The position numbers and the translations under genes are program-made. Below are positions 43,602 to 52,917 of a stretch of DNA of 64,000 nt, in pieces. Below the pieces are notes generated by a model, which saw nothing but the letters and a program-made list of their open reading frames with translations, was not told the DNA's origin and did not search any database. Origin of the DNA: an uncultured bacterium (lineage in GTDB: Bacteria > Muiribacteriota > Ozemobacteria > Ozemobacterales > Ozemobacteraceae); contig CALEDQ010000030.1 in assembly GCA_937949615.1 (NCBI GenBank), forward strand, positions 62,001 through 126,000, written 5' to 3'. Position 1 is the first letter of the stretch; each line of letters begins with the position of its first letter.

Positions 43602-45013
43602 AACAGACACGCGACCTCGAACAGCTGCCGATCAGCAAACTGCTGATCAGATTTGCCGTGCCGGCAATGACCGGCACTCTCATCACTTCGCTTTACAACA
43701 TTGTCGACCGCATTTTTCTCGGCCGCTACGTCGGCGAGCTGGGCATTGCCGCCACTACCATCGCGATGCCGCTGATGATGATCGTCATGGCGATCGGCAT
43801 GCTAATCGGCTTTGGTACCAATTCGCAGATTTCGATCAGGCTCGGCGAAAAACGCCATGAAGAAGCCGAGAAGCTGCTCGGGCAGGGCTTTTACCTGCTG
43901 GTTACAACCTCGATCGTTTTTTCAACTGTCTCGCTGCTGTTCATGGATCAGCTGCTGATACTGTTCGGCGCAACCGAAAAGGTTCTGCCCTATGCGCGCA
44001 CCTATCTTTCGATTGTGGTTATCGGCACCATTACGCACCAGATTTCGTTTGCGGCCAACAGCTTTATTCGCGGTGAAGGCAACCCCAGGGTTGCGATGGC
44101 GACAATGCTTATTGGCGGCATTATCAATGTAATTCTCGACTACATTTTTATCGGCATTTTGGGCTGGGGCATGGCCGGTGCCGCCTGGGCAACGGTAATT
44201 GGTTACAGCGTCTCGTCGCTCTGGGTGCTTCACTATTTTCTCAGCGGTCGCAGCGTTTTAAAGCTGCGCCGCGAGAATTTCCGCATTCGCCCTGAAATGA
44301 TCGGCAGCGTATTGATGATGGGCTCGCCGAATTTCATTATGAACACGATCGCGAGTGTTCAAATGTCGCTTTTCAACAACCAGCTCGCCAAATTCGGTGG
44401 TGACACCGCAATTTCGGCAATGGGCGTCATTATGAGTTTCAACATGATCTGGATGATGCCGGTAATCGGGGTTTCGCAGGGTCTGCAGCCGATCGCCGGC
44501 TACAATTACGGCGCCCGGCGGTTCGACCGTGTCAGAAAAGCTCTTTTCCTTGCCAATGCCGCAGCGACAGTGCTGAGCATCGCCTGTTTCATCTTCATCG
44601 AAATGTTCCCCGGTCATGTATTCAGGCTCTTCATCAGCGACAGCAGTTCAAACATCGTGGGTGTCGGCATCGACGCCATCAGACGCTTCATGCTTCTGTT
44701 GCCAATAGTCGGCTATCTGATTATCACCGGAAATTATTTTCAGTTTACCGGCCGGCCCAAAGTCAGCCTGGCACTGACCATCATCAGACAGGTAGGCTTT
44801 CTGATACCGGCACTGCTGATTCTGCCCGAGCATTTCGGCCTGAATGGGGTCTGGTATGCCATGCCAACTTCTGACGCCGGGGCTTTTCTCATTACCACCT
44901 TCTTCTTTTTCCGCGAGCTGAGAAATCTGGCCAGGCGCATCGCTGAAAAGCAGGTTCCGGAGCCTGTATCAGAAATAGATACCCCAGACGATATAACCGA
45001 GAATTATCAGTGA
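43598..45013 (+). CDS. MATE-family multidrug exporter
   Basis: 471 residues from the ATG at 43598, which overlaps the cmoM stop in ATGA. It has twelve hydrophobic helices and the usual opening PISKLLIRFAVPAMTGTLITSLYNIVDRIF, seen here as ISKLLIRFAVPAM and SLYNIVDRIFLG, plus MGVIMSFNMIWMMPVIGVSQGLQPI in the second half. It belongs to the DinF/NorM-like group that exchanges drugs or other organic molecules for Na+ or H+. The last 45 bases overlap the convergent gene at 44969. Confidence 0.96.
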   Translation: MKQTRDLEQLPISKLLIRFAVPAMTGTLITSLYNIVDRIFLGRYVGELGIAATTIAMPLMMIVMAIGMLIGFGTNSQISIRLGEKRHEEAEKLLGQGFYLLVTTSIVFSTVSLLFMDQLLILFGATEKVLPYARTYLSIVVIGTITHQISFAANSFIRGEGNPRVAMATMLIGGIINVILDYIFIGILGWGMAGAAWATVIGYSVSSLWVLHYFLSGRSVLKLRRENFRIRPEMIGSVLMMGSPNFIMNTIASVQMSLFNNQLAKFGGDTAISAMGVIMSFNMIWMMPVIGVSQGLQPIAGYNYGARRFDRVRKALFLANAAATVLSIACFIFIEMFPGHVFRLFISDSSSNIVGVGIDAIRRFMLLLPIVGYLIITGNYFQFTGRPKVSLALTIIRQVGFLIPALLILPEHFGLNGVWYAMPTSDAGAFLITTFFFFRELRNLARRIAEKQVPEPVSEIDTPDDITENYQ

Positions 45014-45790
45014 CGCGAAAAATAAAAACGCGTAATGAATAGAGCTCTTTCGCAGCCCGGCAAACTTCATCCCTGCCATGTGCAGCAGTGAATTGCAGGT
45101 AAACGCGAGACCAACCGCAAACGGCAGCTGAAAAAATACCAGCTCACGGCCCGGGTTTGCCGCAAAATGAACGACCAGCGAAATGACAGCACCGACCCCC
45201 AGCAATAACAGACCTTTCTTCAAAGATGAAAGATAGTTCCCCCAGATAATTGCTTCGGTCTCGGGGCTCTTTTCAGCAAATGCAACCGCTCTGGCGGCAA
45301 GCTCAGCCGGGAATTTGGCCCGCATCAGCGTCTGCATTGCCCGGGTTTTCTCGGCCTGGCGACGGCTTTCGTTCAGCTCATCGAGATAACCGGCCACCAG
45401 CTGAAAAACCATTTCCATACCGTTTTTGCCGAGAGCATCTTCAAGAATCTTCTTTTCACTCACTGGCCGGCCGCTGATCTTGTGATCGACCCGCACCGTC
45501 TGCGCTGCCTGCTTCTTTTCAGGTGAAGCCACCGCCGGCGGAGCAATTCTCGAGCCAGACGGCGCTGGCGCAGCAACAGCCTGCTCTTCTGGTGGCTCGA
45601 CCGGTGTGGCAACCGGCTGAGCAGCCCGCTGGCGCCCGGCATGATCGAGAATGCGATAAACCGGTTCATGGGTGGCAAGAGCCGGGTTTTTCTGGTGCGA
45701 ACCGCAATCCGGGCACTTTATATAGGGTGCAGAATAATCTTCGGGAATGTTGAACACCGAAGAACACTGCCCACAGCGAATCTCTGCCAT
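44969..45790 (-). CDS. Zinc-ribbon membrane protein of unknown function
   Basis: 273 residues from the ATG at 45790 (AGAGGTGA site); an ATG at 45841 is possible but lacks one. Residues 1-33 form a zinc ribbon (IRCGQCSSVF ... IKCPDCGSHQ). A proline/alanine-rich linker (about 50-105), a helical domain (110-190) and three hydrophobic helices (about 195-213, 220-240 and 252-272) follow. Zinc-ribbon membrane proteins of this kind occur in many bacteria with no known function. It overlaps the MATE gene end by 45 bases. Confidence 0.75.
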   Translation of the reverse strand: MAEIRCGQCSSVFNIPEDYSAPYIKCPDCGSHQKNPALATHEPVYRILDHAGRQRAAQPVATPVEPPEEQAVAAPAPSGSRIAPPAVASPEKKQAAQTVRVDHKISGRPVSEKKILEDALGKNGMEMVFQLVAGYLDELNESRRQAEKTRAMQTLMRAKFPAELAARAVAFAEKSPETEAIIWGNYLSSLKKGLLLLGVGAVISLVVHFAANPGRELVFFQLPFAVGLAFTCNSLLHMAGMKFAGLRKSSIHYAFLFFASLIILGYIVWGIYF

Positions 45791-45906
45791 CTCTTCACCT
45801 CTGCGAATCTTCTCAACGACAGTATAGCCTGTCGCCATCAACAGAACAACATCATTGGCATAAAAGTTTGGGTATCGTGGCCGAACATGTTATCCTGACG
45901 CCTGTC

Positions 45907-46704
45907 ATGGCAAAAAAATTAAGAGTCGATGAACTGGCAGTGCTGCAGGGCCTGGTTGACGATGTCGAACAGGCACGCCGCCTCATCATGGCCGGCGAAA
46001 TCAGAAGCGGTGACCGCGTCTGGGAAAAAGCCGGCGAAAAAATTTCGACCGACACCATTCTTGAAGTGAAGGGGCGCTTCTGTCGCTGGGTCTCGCGCGG
46101 CGGCCTCAAGCTCGAAAAGGCCCTCGCCGATTTTACCATTGCCCCGGCCGGCTGGCGCTGTCTCGATATCGGCGCCTCGACCGGCGGCTTTACCGATGTT
46201 CTGCTTCATAACCACGCCGGCCAGGTCGTCGCCCTCGACGTCGGCTACGGTCTGTTGAATTCACGCCTGCAGAACGACCCGAGAGTGACAGTGCGTGACC
46301 GCACCAATTTCAGAACCATTGCCGATAATGCGCTCGGCGAGCCATTCGATCTCATCGTTACCGACGTCTCTTTCATTTCGCTGACGATGATTCTGCCGAA
46401 AGCAGCCCGCATGCTGAAAAGTGACGGCATGATCGTCGCCCTGATCAAGCCGCAGTTCGAAGCCGAACGTGCGCAGGTCCCCGAAGGCGGCGTTATAACC
46501 GATCAGCAGACCCAGATCGACATTATCAACAGGCTGCAGCGGCAGCTGCAAAGTGCCGGTCTTGAACTATGGGCACTTGCACCGGTGCCAAGAGTCAGCG
46601 CCCGAAAAAATATTGAATTTCTCTCACTCTGGAAAACCGCCAGGGCCGAAGTCGGTCCTGACATTGAAAAAACCGTGGCTGCCGCCCATTCAGGCAGCGT
46701 CTGA
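45907..46704 (+). CDS. tlyA: TlyA-family rRNA methyltransferase/hemolysin-like protein
   Basis: 265 residues from the ATG at 45907; upstream ATG at 45868 gives an atypical N-terminus. An S4 RNA-binding domain (about 5-60; KKLRVDELAVLQGL ... IMAGEIRSGDRV) is joined to a FtsJ-like methyltransferase domain with CLDIGASTGGFTDVLL (about 85), ALDVGYGLL and TDVSFISLTMILPK; KPQFEA is the characteristic catalytic-site motif. TlyA methylates 16S and 23S rRNA at ribose positions. The 3' end overlaps the kinase gene by 15 bases. Confidence 0.94.
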   Translation: MAKKLRVDELAVLQGLVDDVEQARRLIMAGEIRSGDRVWEKAGEKISTDTILEVKGRFCRWVSRGGLKLEKALADFTIAPAGWRCLDIGASTGGFTDVLLHNHAGQVVALDVGYGLLNSRLQNDPRVTVRDRTNFRTIADNALGEPFDLIVTDVSFISLTMILPKAARMLKSDGMIVALIKPQFEAERAQVPEGGVITDQQTQIDIINRLQRQLQSAGLELWALAPVPRVSARKNIEFLSLWKTARAEVGPDIEKTVAAAHSGSV

Positions 46705-47880
46705 AACCGGAAAAAGCAACCTGACGACAGTACCGCTGCCCATTTCCGAGTCGATGCTCATAAACCCGTGGCTGGCGTGCATGATTCCCTGAACGACCGA
46801 AAGACCGAGGCCATTTTTATCGGCAAAGTTGCCCGCAGTGGTAAAAAACGGCTCACAGGCTTTGTCGAGAACCGCTTTTTCCATGCCGGTGCCGTTATCG
46901 ACAACCGCAATCTCAATGTAATCGGCGCCGACATCGATATTCTCGATCTGCCGGCCATAGTCGCGCCCGTGCACCAGGCTCGCCTTCATGTTGATCTGAC
47001 CGCCAGAAGCCGGTATGGCTTCGATCGAATTCATCACGATGTTGGTCAGAGCCTGAATGATATCGGTGCGGTTAAAAACCCGGTTCGGGCAGTTTCTGGC
47101 GATGCTCGAGGTAAGCGAAACTCCGGCCGGCAGAATACCGGCAAAAGCGACTTCGATTTCGGCAAAAACGTCTTCGAGTTGAATCTCAGAAGACTCGTTG
47201 TTTGAATTGCCGAGATAATTGGCAAGCTGATTGACTATCTGCCTGGTTTTCTGCGTAGCCGCAACAATGCGGCGAACCTGTTTGACAATATCAGAATCTG
47301 GCTTGGCAGCAGCCTCGATCAGCTCACTGTAACCAAGCACGGTCTGAAACATATTGTTAAAATGATGCGAAATACCTGCAGAGATACGCATCGCGACCCG
47401 GGCGCGCTCTGAAACACTCAGCTGCAGCTCGCGTTTGCGTCTGAGCTCGATTTCTTCCTGCAGCGCTTCATTTCTTTTCTGCAGCTGCTGTTGCAGACGA
47501 AACCGCTGAATATGGACCTCAACCCGATGCAGCATCTCTTCGCGATTGAACGGCTTGCTGATAAAATCGGCACCGCCGGCCTTGAAGCCTTCGAGCACGT
47601 CTTCCTGTTCGCTCCTTGCGGTCAGAAAAATAACCGGAATATCTCGGCACAGAGGCTTGTTTTTGAGACGACGGCAGGTTTCGAAGCCATCGAGGTCGGG
47701 CATGACGACATCGAGCAGAATCGCGTCGGGCATGAACCGGTCGGCGGCCGCAATCGCTTCGGCACCACTGCGGGCAAGCATCAGCGAGAAGCCATGCTCG
47801 GCCAGAGCCGAAGCAGCAACCATCAGATTATCAGGGTTGTCGTCAACGATCAGAACCCGGGGTTTTTCTTTTTCATTCAT
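46690..47880 (-). CDS. Response-regulator/histidine-kinase hybrid
   Basis: 396 residues, cytoplasmic. Residues 8-125 are a receiver domain with phospho-acceptor Asp57 in ILLDVVMPDLDG, the Thr in FLTAR and Lys in FISKPF. After a coiled coil (130-160) the kinase follows: H box ISAGISHHFNN (His172), N box ALTNIVMNSIEAI, G1 VVDNGTGM, G2 NGLGLSVVQGI. It begins 23 bases after the GAF-PAS gene stop, so the two probably act together, the receiver serving as input or feedback from another kinase. Confidence 0.94.
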   Translation of the reverse strand: MNEKEKPRVLIVDDNPDNLMVAASALAEHGFSLMLARSGAEAIAAADRFMPDAILLDVVMPDLDGFETCRRLKNKPLCRDIPVIFLTARSEQEDVLEGFKAGGADFISKPFNREEMLHRVEVHIQRFRLQQQLQKRNEALQEEIELRRKRELQLSVSERARVAMRISAGISHHFNNMFQTVLGYSELIEAAAKPDSDIVKQVRRIVAATQKTRQIVNQLANYLGNSNNESSEIQLEDVFAEIEVAFAGILPAGVSLTSSIARNCPNRVFNRTDIIQALTNIVMNSIEAIPASGGQINMKASLVHGRDYGRQIENIDVGADYIEIAVVDNGTGMEKAVLDKACEPFFTTAGNFADKNGLGLSVVQGIMHASHGFMSIDSEMGSGTVVRLLFPVSDAA

Positions 47881-47903
47881 AGAGTGTCAAAATGCGTTGA
47901 ACT

Positions 47904-48797
47904 TCAGTTTGAGGGTTCTGGCGCTTCCTCTCTATTTGAACAGCATGGTCTACGGATCATCAGAATTACTTTTTCGATCTGATGACAGATATTTTTTTCG
48001 GTGAAAATGACAAAAGCCGGTTTGCCGGTCGAAACCGAGCGATCGAGCTGCCCGTCGACAACCTTACGAATCTCGGCGGTCAGATTGCTCAGCTCGGGAA
48101 AAATATCGATGAAATTCTGCCCCATCACTTCGGCAGCTCGCCCCTTGCTGCGCAGGTAGGCAATCGCACTGCGATTCAGGTGCAGAAGGCAACCGCTGCT
48201 GTTCTGAACAATAACCAGATCAGACGCGTTTTCCATAACGTTATAGGCGCCGGCCTGTGCTTCCATGACCCGTTCCATCAGGCGGGCATTCATGATCGCG
48301 ATCGCCGCCACCAGCGAAAAATTCTTGAGAATTATCTGATCAGACTCGTCAAAATCGCCATTTTTTTTGTTAATTACCTGAAATACCCCGATCAGCTCAT
48401 CGTTTATCAAAAGCGGGTGAGTGATCAGATTACGGGTTTTTCGCCCGCTGACCTCGTCGTAATGCCGATTGAACTTCAATTCAGGGTGAATATGACTCAG
48501 CTCGCCATAAGCATCGGTAATATTGATCGACAGCCGGTTAAGGGCCGTATAACCGGCAATTGAACGATTATCTATCTCGACCGTGACTTCTTTGATGCCA
48601 TCGGCATGAATACTCTGCGAAGTCAGGCATTTCTCGAACGGGTCAACCAGATAAAGCGTCGCCCCTTCCGATTCAAGCAGCAAAGACACGCTGTCGACAA
48701 GAGCATCGAGCAGTTCAGTCACATCGAAGGTGGTGAGCAGCTTCTCGCCCATGCTGATAATGTTTTCGAGGCTCTGCAGTTTCCTCCGGAAATCCAT
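47904..48797 (-). CDS. GAF-PAS sensor protein without output domain
   Basis: 297 residues, cytoplasmic. A GAF domain covers about 18-175 (LLTTFDVTELLDALVDSVS, ATLYLVDPFEKC, SIAGYTALN, THPLLINDELIGVFQVINK) and a PAS domain about 190-265 (VMENASDLVIVQNSSGCLLHLNRSAI). No enzymatic or DNA-binding output follows, and the final 30 residues look non-conserved. It probably passes its signal to the REC-kinase encoded immediately downstream. The ATG has AGGAG nine bases upstream. Confidence 0.88.
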   Translation of the reverse strand: MDFRRKLQSLENIISMGEKLLTTFDVTELLDALVDSVSLLLESEGATLYLVDPFEKCLTSQSIHADGIKEVTVEIDNRSIAGYTALNRLSINITDAYGELSHIHPELKFNRHYDEVSGRKTRNLITHPLLINDELIGVFQVINKKNGDFDESDQIILKNFSLVAAIAIMNARLMERVMEAQAGAYNVMENASDLVIVQNSSGCLLHLNRSAIAYLRSKGRAAEVMGQNFIDIFPELSNLTAEIRKVVDGQLDRSVSTGKPAFVIFTEKNICHQIEKVILMIRRPCCSNREEAPEPSN

Positions 48798-48854
48798 GTA
48801 ATGAACTCCTGTTCTCTATCGCAAACCTGTCGGTCATCTATTGTGTGTCACAAA

Positions 48855-48883
48855 ATTCTACCGTATGACATCCGGCAATGCAA
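48855..48883 (-). promoter_or_regulatory. Promoter of the GAF-PAS / kinase pair
   Basis: TTGCAT (48883-48878) and TAGAAT (48860-48855) separated by 17 bases on the minus strand; the leader to the ATG at 48797 is about 50 bases. Confidence 0.55.
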
Positions 48884-48912
48884 CCGTAAACCGGTGCACG
48901 ATTTGCCAATCG

Positions 48913-48940
48913 TTAACAAATTTGGTTATATTCATATAAA
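48913..48940 (+). promoter_or_regulatory. Promoter of the lipoprotein-sorting operon
   Basis: TTAACA (48913-48918) and TATAAA (48935-48940) with a 16-base spacer, just ahead of the GAGGGA ribosome site of the gene at 48960. Confidence 0.5.
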
Positions 48941-48959
48941 TAAGATCGAGGGAAAAATC

Positions 48960-49715
48960 ATGCGGTTATTTCTGCCAGTTTTATGCTTCTGCCTTCTCGG
49001 AGTCTGTGCTTTTTCAGAACCGGCTTCGACGACGGCGGCCCCTTATGATCCGGTCGACCTTGTCCGCCGTGTCGAAACTCAGTATCAGGGAAAAAGCTCG
49101 CACGGCAGCATGCGCATGACCATCAAAACCAGCCGCTGGTCACGTACTCTTGAGATGGAAAGCTGGTCAGAAGGGCGCGATAAATTTCTCACGAGAATTC
49201 TTGCCCCCGCAAAAGAAAAGGGCACCTGCACCCTGAAAGTTGCAGACAACATCTGGAACTACCTGCCGGGAATCGACAGACTGATGAAGATCCCATCGAG
49301 CCTGATGGGCGAAAGCTGGATGGGTAGCCACTTGACCAATGACGATCTGGTTAAAGACAACAGAATCGATGAACTTTACACTCTGGTTATTTCGGCTTCT
49401 GCCACCGACTCAGCCGAAATAACCGGCACGCCGAAGCCAGATGCCGCAGTAGTCTGGGGCAAGCTTGTCTATCGCATCGATCTGCAGAAAATGGTTCCGG
49501 TTTCGATTGATTTTTTTGACGAAGAAGGCGAAAAAGTCAGAACCATGAGCTTTTCAGAGGTCAGAGAACTCGACGGCCGCTGGCTGCCTTTCGTTTTTCG
49601 CGTCACCCCTCTAGAAAAGCCAGAAGAATTCACAGAAATGGCTTACCAGAAAATTGATTTTTCGTTTGTTCCGCCGCCAGACCTGTTTTCGATCAAAAGT
49701 CTGAGAAACCGTTGA
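48960..49715 (+). CDS. Outer-membrane lipoprotein-sorting protein (LolA-like)
   Basis: 251 residues from the ATG at 48960; a longer open frame starting at 48606 antisense to the GAF-PAS gene is not used. A signal peptide (1-19) precedes the domain with LVRRVETQYQGKSSHGSMRM, DNIWNYLPGIDRLMKIPSSLMGESWMGSHLTNDDLVKD, here read as NIWNYLPGIDRLMKIP and MGSHLTNDDLV, the hallmark of LolA-fold sorting proteins. It starts an operon with two FtsX-like permeases and an ATPase, and is expected to carry a lipid or lipoprotein across the periplasm. Confidence 0.93.
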   Translation: MRLFLPVLCFCLLGVCAFSEPASTTAAPYDPVDLVRRVETQYQGKSSHGSMRMTIKTSRWSRTLEMESWSEGRDKFLTRILAPAKEKGTCTLKVADNIWNYLPGIDRLMKIPSSLMGESWMGSHLTNDDLVKDNRIDELYTLVISASATDSAEITGTPKPDAAVVWGKLVYRIDLQKMVPVSIDFFDEEGEKVRTMSFSEVRELDGRWLPFVFRVTPLEKPEEFTEMAYQKIDFSFVPPPDLFSIKSLRNR

Positions 49716-50944
49716 TGCTGCTTAAAATCGCCTGGCGGAACCTCTGGCGCAATCGGCGACGCACGCAGCTCACCATGGCCGGCATGATCTTTGCCTGTGC
49801 CATGCTGGTTTTTTCGCTGGGTTATTACGACGGCATGCTGTGGAACATGATCGAGAACGCGACCAGCCGAGAAAACGGCCATTTATGCCTGTCACGACCA
49901 GGATACCTTGATTCACCATCTCTCAACGACACCATTTCGCAGAGCGAGGCTGAAAAACTGCTTGCTGAAGCAGCAGTTGTCTGCAAAGGAATCTGTCCAC
50001 GCATCAACGTATTTGCGTTGCTCAGCTGCGGCAATGCCGCCGAGAGTCGAACTCAACCGGTGCAACTGCTCGGCGTCGATTATTCTGCCGAATTAAAGAG
50101 CAGCAGAATAGCTCAGGATGTGCAGAATGGCGAGTTTCTTTCCGGGCAGAACGGCGAAATACTTCTCGGTCAAGGCCTCGCAAGGAAGCTGCGCGCTGTG
50201 CCCGGCAGCGAAATCGTTTTTTTCAGCAGTGCGGCCGACGGTTCCATGGCATCGGCACTCTTCAGGGTCAGAGGCATTTTCGACTCGGGTGACAATTTGA
50301 GAGATTCCGGTCTGGCAATCGTCAATCTGCCCGAGATTGCAGCACTGATGGCGCTCAACAACCAGATACACAGTCTGCGCGTTTTTCTGGCCAGTCCGAT
50401 GCAGGCGCAAGAGGTCAGTCGCAGGCTTAATGGCAGAACACCGCAGATAGAGGCACGCGACTGGCGCAGCATCTTCCCCCAGCTGGCTGAACTGCTGAAC
50501 ATCTGGCTGAACGTGCAGATTTTTACCTCGGCGGTTTACTATGCAGCCCTGGCGCTGATCACCTTCAACACCATGTATATGGCGTTTCTCGAACGCCGCC
50601 ATGAATTCGGGGTCATGCAGGCAATCGGGCTGACCCGCGCCCGGCTTGCCGCGCTGATTCTCAGCGAAAGCGTCATGATGGCGTCGGTTTCAGGCCTGAT
50701 CGGCACTTTACTGGGCACGCTCGCCAACCTTGCCCTTTACTATCACCCTGTCAGCCTCAATTACTGGATCGACAATATTTCATGGGGCGGAACCCAGCTG
50801 AAAGCAGAAATTTTCTGTGTGCCATCGGCAATGTCTGCCCTAATGCCGCTGGCAACCATGGTTTTACTGGGAATTGCGGTAGCAGCACTGCCAACTTTCA
50901 GGCTTTATCGGCTCAAGCCGGTTGAAGCACTGCGGGAGACTTAA
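49715..50944 (+). CDS. FtsX/LolC-E-type ABC permease, first subunit
   Basis: 409 residues from the ATG at 49715, which shares one base with the preceding stop (TGATG). It opens with IAWRNLWRNRRRTQLT, has one N-terminal helix (about 20-40), a large periplasmic domain (45-265) and three C-terminal helices (about 270-400), ending FRLYRLKPVEALRET. The arrangement is that of LolC/LolE permeases. It pairs with the permease encoded next and with the ATPase after it. Confidence 0.92.
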   Translation: MLLKIAWRNLWRNRRRTQLTMAGMIFACAMLVFSLGYYDGMLWNMIENATSRENGHLCLSRPGYLDSPSLNDTISQSEAEKLLAEAAVVCKGICPRINVFALLSCGNAAESRTQPVQLLGVDYSAELKSSRIAQDVQNGEFLSGQNGEILLGQGLARKLRAVPGSEIVFFSSAADGSMASALFRVRGIFDSGDNLRDSGLAIVNLPEIAALMALNNQIHSLRVFLASPMQAQEVSRRLNGRTPQIEARDWRSIFPQLAELLNIWLNVQIFTSAVYYAALALITFNTMYMAFLERRHEFGVMQAIGLTRARLAALILSESVMMASVSGLIGTLLGTLANLALYYHPVSLNYWIDNISWGGTQLKAEIFCVPSAMSALMPLATMVLLGIAVAALPTFRLYRLKPVEALRET

Positions 50945-50945
50945 C

Positions 50946-52181
50946 ATGCTCTGGTTAAAACTCGGCTGGCGAAACCTCTGGCGTAATCCGTCCCGCAGCC
51001 TGGTTCAGCTCCTGGTAATTTCGGGCAGCCTGGCATTTGTGATCTGGATTCAGAATATTTCCGGCGGCACCTACGAAAAAATGATCCAGGATGCGGTACG
51101 CAGCGGTAGCGGGCACCTCAGCCTGCATCATCCGGGATACGTTTCTGAGCGGCTTACCGAAATGTTTTTTCAACTGCCGCCGGCCCAGAAACTGCTTGAA
51201 AACAATCCTGCCCTGGCGCAAACCCTGGCCCGCCTGCATCTGCCAGCGCTGGCCCGCAGCAGTCGCGAAAACACCTCAGTCATGGTCATGGGCGTCGATT
51301 TCAAGGCCGAGTCGGCAATCAATCCTCTGCTGGCCGGCAAAAGACTCGTCAGCGGCGCGATGCCGGAAGATGGGAGCAAGGATCGGGCCTGTCTTGGCCT
51401 GAAGCTGGCTGAAAAACTGCGAATCAAAGTCGGGCAGAAATTTGTCGTAATGTTTCAGGATTTTTCAGGCGAAATCAGCTCAAAACTGTACCGGGTCGGC
51501 GGCATCTTCAAAAGTGGCGTCACTCAGATAGACAACACCATGATGTTCGTCGATCGCCGGCATCTTGCCACCAGCCTGGGAAACCCTGACGCAGTGCATG
51601 AAGTGGCCATTATCCTCAAAGACATGCACCTGCTCGACCAGCAGCTGACAGCTCTGAAGCTTGCATGCCCGGCCACTTCCGATTTCAGGGTTTTCCGCTG
51701 GGAAGAAACCTCGAAACAGATCGCCGACACGATTAAAATGGATCAGGCCCAGTTCAAATTCATGGTTTTTCTGCTGTTCGTTCTCGTCGGGCTTGGCACG
51801 GTCAACCTTCTTCTGATGAGCATTCTCGAACGAACCCGCGAATTCGGTCTGCTGCAGTCTCTCGGCATGCAGAAAAGCCGGATTAGACAGCTTATTCTTG
51901 CTGAAGCCTTTGTTCTCGGCCTGACAGGCAGTGCCATAGGCCTGGGCTTCGGCAGTCTCGCGAGTTTTTACACCTGGTATTATGGTCTCGACATGACAGC
52001 CATGTTTGCCGCTCAGGAAGTCGCCGGACTTCTGTTCGAGCCAATCATCGTCAGTATATGGAACTGGAAATGGATGATCGGTCTGAGCCTGGCAATGATT
52101 GTTCTGGTTATTGCCGCGTCGATTTATCCTGCCCGCAAGGCATTGAACGTCAACCCCGCCGAAGCCATGCGGGTTTTTTGA
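50946..52181 (+). CDS. FtsX/LolC-E-type ABC permease, second subunit
   Basis: 411 residues from the ATG at 50946, one base after the preceding stop and seven bases after GGGAG. Similar to its neighbour: LGWRNLWRNPSRSLVQLL opening, N-terminal helix, periplasmic domain, three C-terminal helices and MEF-type RTREFGLLQSLGMQ loop. The presence of two different permeases in one operon suggests a heterodimer, as in LolCE. Confidence 0.92.
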   Translation: MLWLKLGWRNLWRNPSRSLVQLLVISGSLAFVIWIQNISGGTYEKMIQDAVRSGSGHLSLHHPGYVSERLTEMFFQLPPAQKLLENNPALAQTLARLHLPALARSSRENTSVMVMGVDFKAESAINPLLAGKRLVSGAMPEDGSKDRACLGLKLAEKLRIKVGQKFVVMFQDFSGEISSKLYRVGGIFKSGVTQIDNTMMFVDRRHLATSLGNPDAVHEVAIILKDMHLLDQQLTALKLACPATSDFRVFRWEETSKQIADTIKMDQAQFKFMVFLLFVLVGLGTVNLLLMSILERTREFGLLQSLGMQKSRIRQLILAEAFVLGLTGSAIGLGFGSLASFYTWYYGLDMTAMFAAQEVAGLLFEPIIVSIWNWKWMIGLSLAMIVLVIAASIYPARKALNVNPAEAMRVF

Positions 52182-52191
52182 GGAGCAGCGC

Positions 52192-52902
52192 ATGAGCAGC
52201 ATAGAGCTTAAAAACGTTTCACGCATCTATCATTCAGGCACTACCGAGGTCAAGGCTGTTGACTCACTTGACCTGAAGCTGGAACCAGGTGAATTTGCGG
52301 TCCTTGCCGGGCCTTCCGGCAGTGGCAAATCGACGCTGCTGAATCTGATCGGCGGTCTTGACCGCCCGTCAGTCGGCGACATTTTTTTCAACGGCAGATC
52401 ACTGAATTCTCAAACCGATGATCAGCTGACCCGACAGCGGCTTTTTCAGATCGGTTTCATATTTCAGGCCTACAATCTGATACCGGTGCTCAGCGCCCGC
52501 GAGAATATTCAGTTCATTCTGCAGCTTCAGGGCGTTTCTGAAGCAGAGCATGAACAACGCATGCAGCCACTGATTGCCGAGCTTGGCCTCGAAGGGCTCG
52601 AACATCGCCGACCTGCCGAACTGAGCGGCGGGCAACAGCAGAGAGTGGCGGTAGCAAGGGCGATGGTCGGGCGACCGGCAATCGTTCTTGCCGATGAACC
52701 AACCGCAAACCTCGATTCAGAAACGGCAGTGAGTCTGCTGAAGATGATGCATCGGCTCAATCTTGAGCAGAAGGTCACTTTTCTGTTCAGTTCGCACGAC
52801 CAGCGCGTCATCGACATTGCCAGACGGGTCATCCGGCTGCGCGACGGCCGTATTCACGAAGACAGTCGAAAAGAAGCGGTCAGATTCGAAGATCTGCAAT
52901 AA
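52192..52902 (+). CDS. LolD-type ABC ATP-binding protein
   Basis: 236 residues. Walker A GPSGSGKST, signature LSGGQQQRVAVARAM, Walker B AIVLADEPTANLD and the switch His in SSHDQ are intact; the FIFQAYNLIPVLSA Q-loop matches the LolD/MacB group. GAGGAG lies eight bases before the ATG. It serves the two permeases encoded upstream and completes a LolCDE-like complex driving extraction or movement of a lipid-type substrate. Confidence 0.95.
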   Translation: MSSIELKNVSRIYHSGTTEVKAVDSLDLKLEPGEFAVLAGPSGSGKSTLLNLIGGLDRPSVGDIFFNGRSLNSQTDDQLTRQRLFQIGFIFQAYNLIPVLSARENIQFILQLQGVSEAEHEQRMQPLIAELGLEGLEHRRPAELSGGQQQRVAVARAMVGRPAIVLADEPTANLDSETAVSLLKMMHRLNLEQKVTFLFSSHDQRVIDIARRVIRLRDGRIHEDSRKEAVRFEDLQ

Positions 52903-52917
52903 AAAAGGTTAAGTTTT

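Noticed and set aside
47904..48040. Possible frameshift truncating the PAS domain
   Set aside because: The AAAAAA run invites slippage, but the alternative frame gives only a short Ser/Asp-rich end and a stop, and the next gene starts normally.
48606..48959. 5' extension of the LolA-like gene
   Set aside because: Antisense to the GAF-PAS gene; the ATG at 48960 has a ribosome site, signal peptide and promoter.
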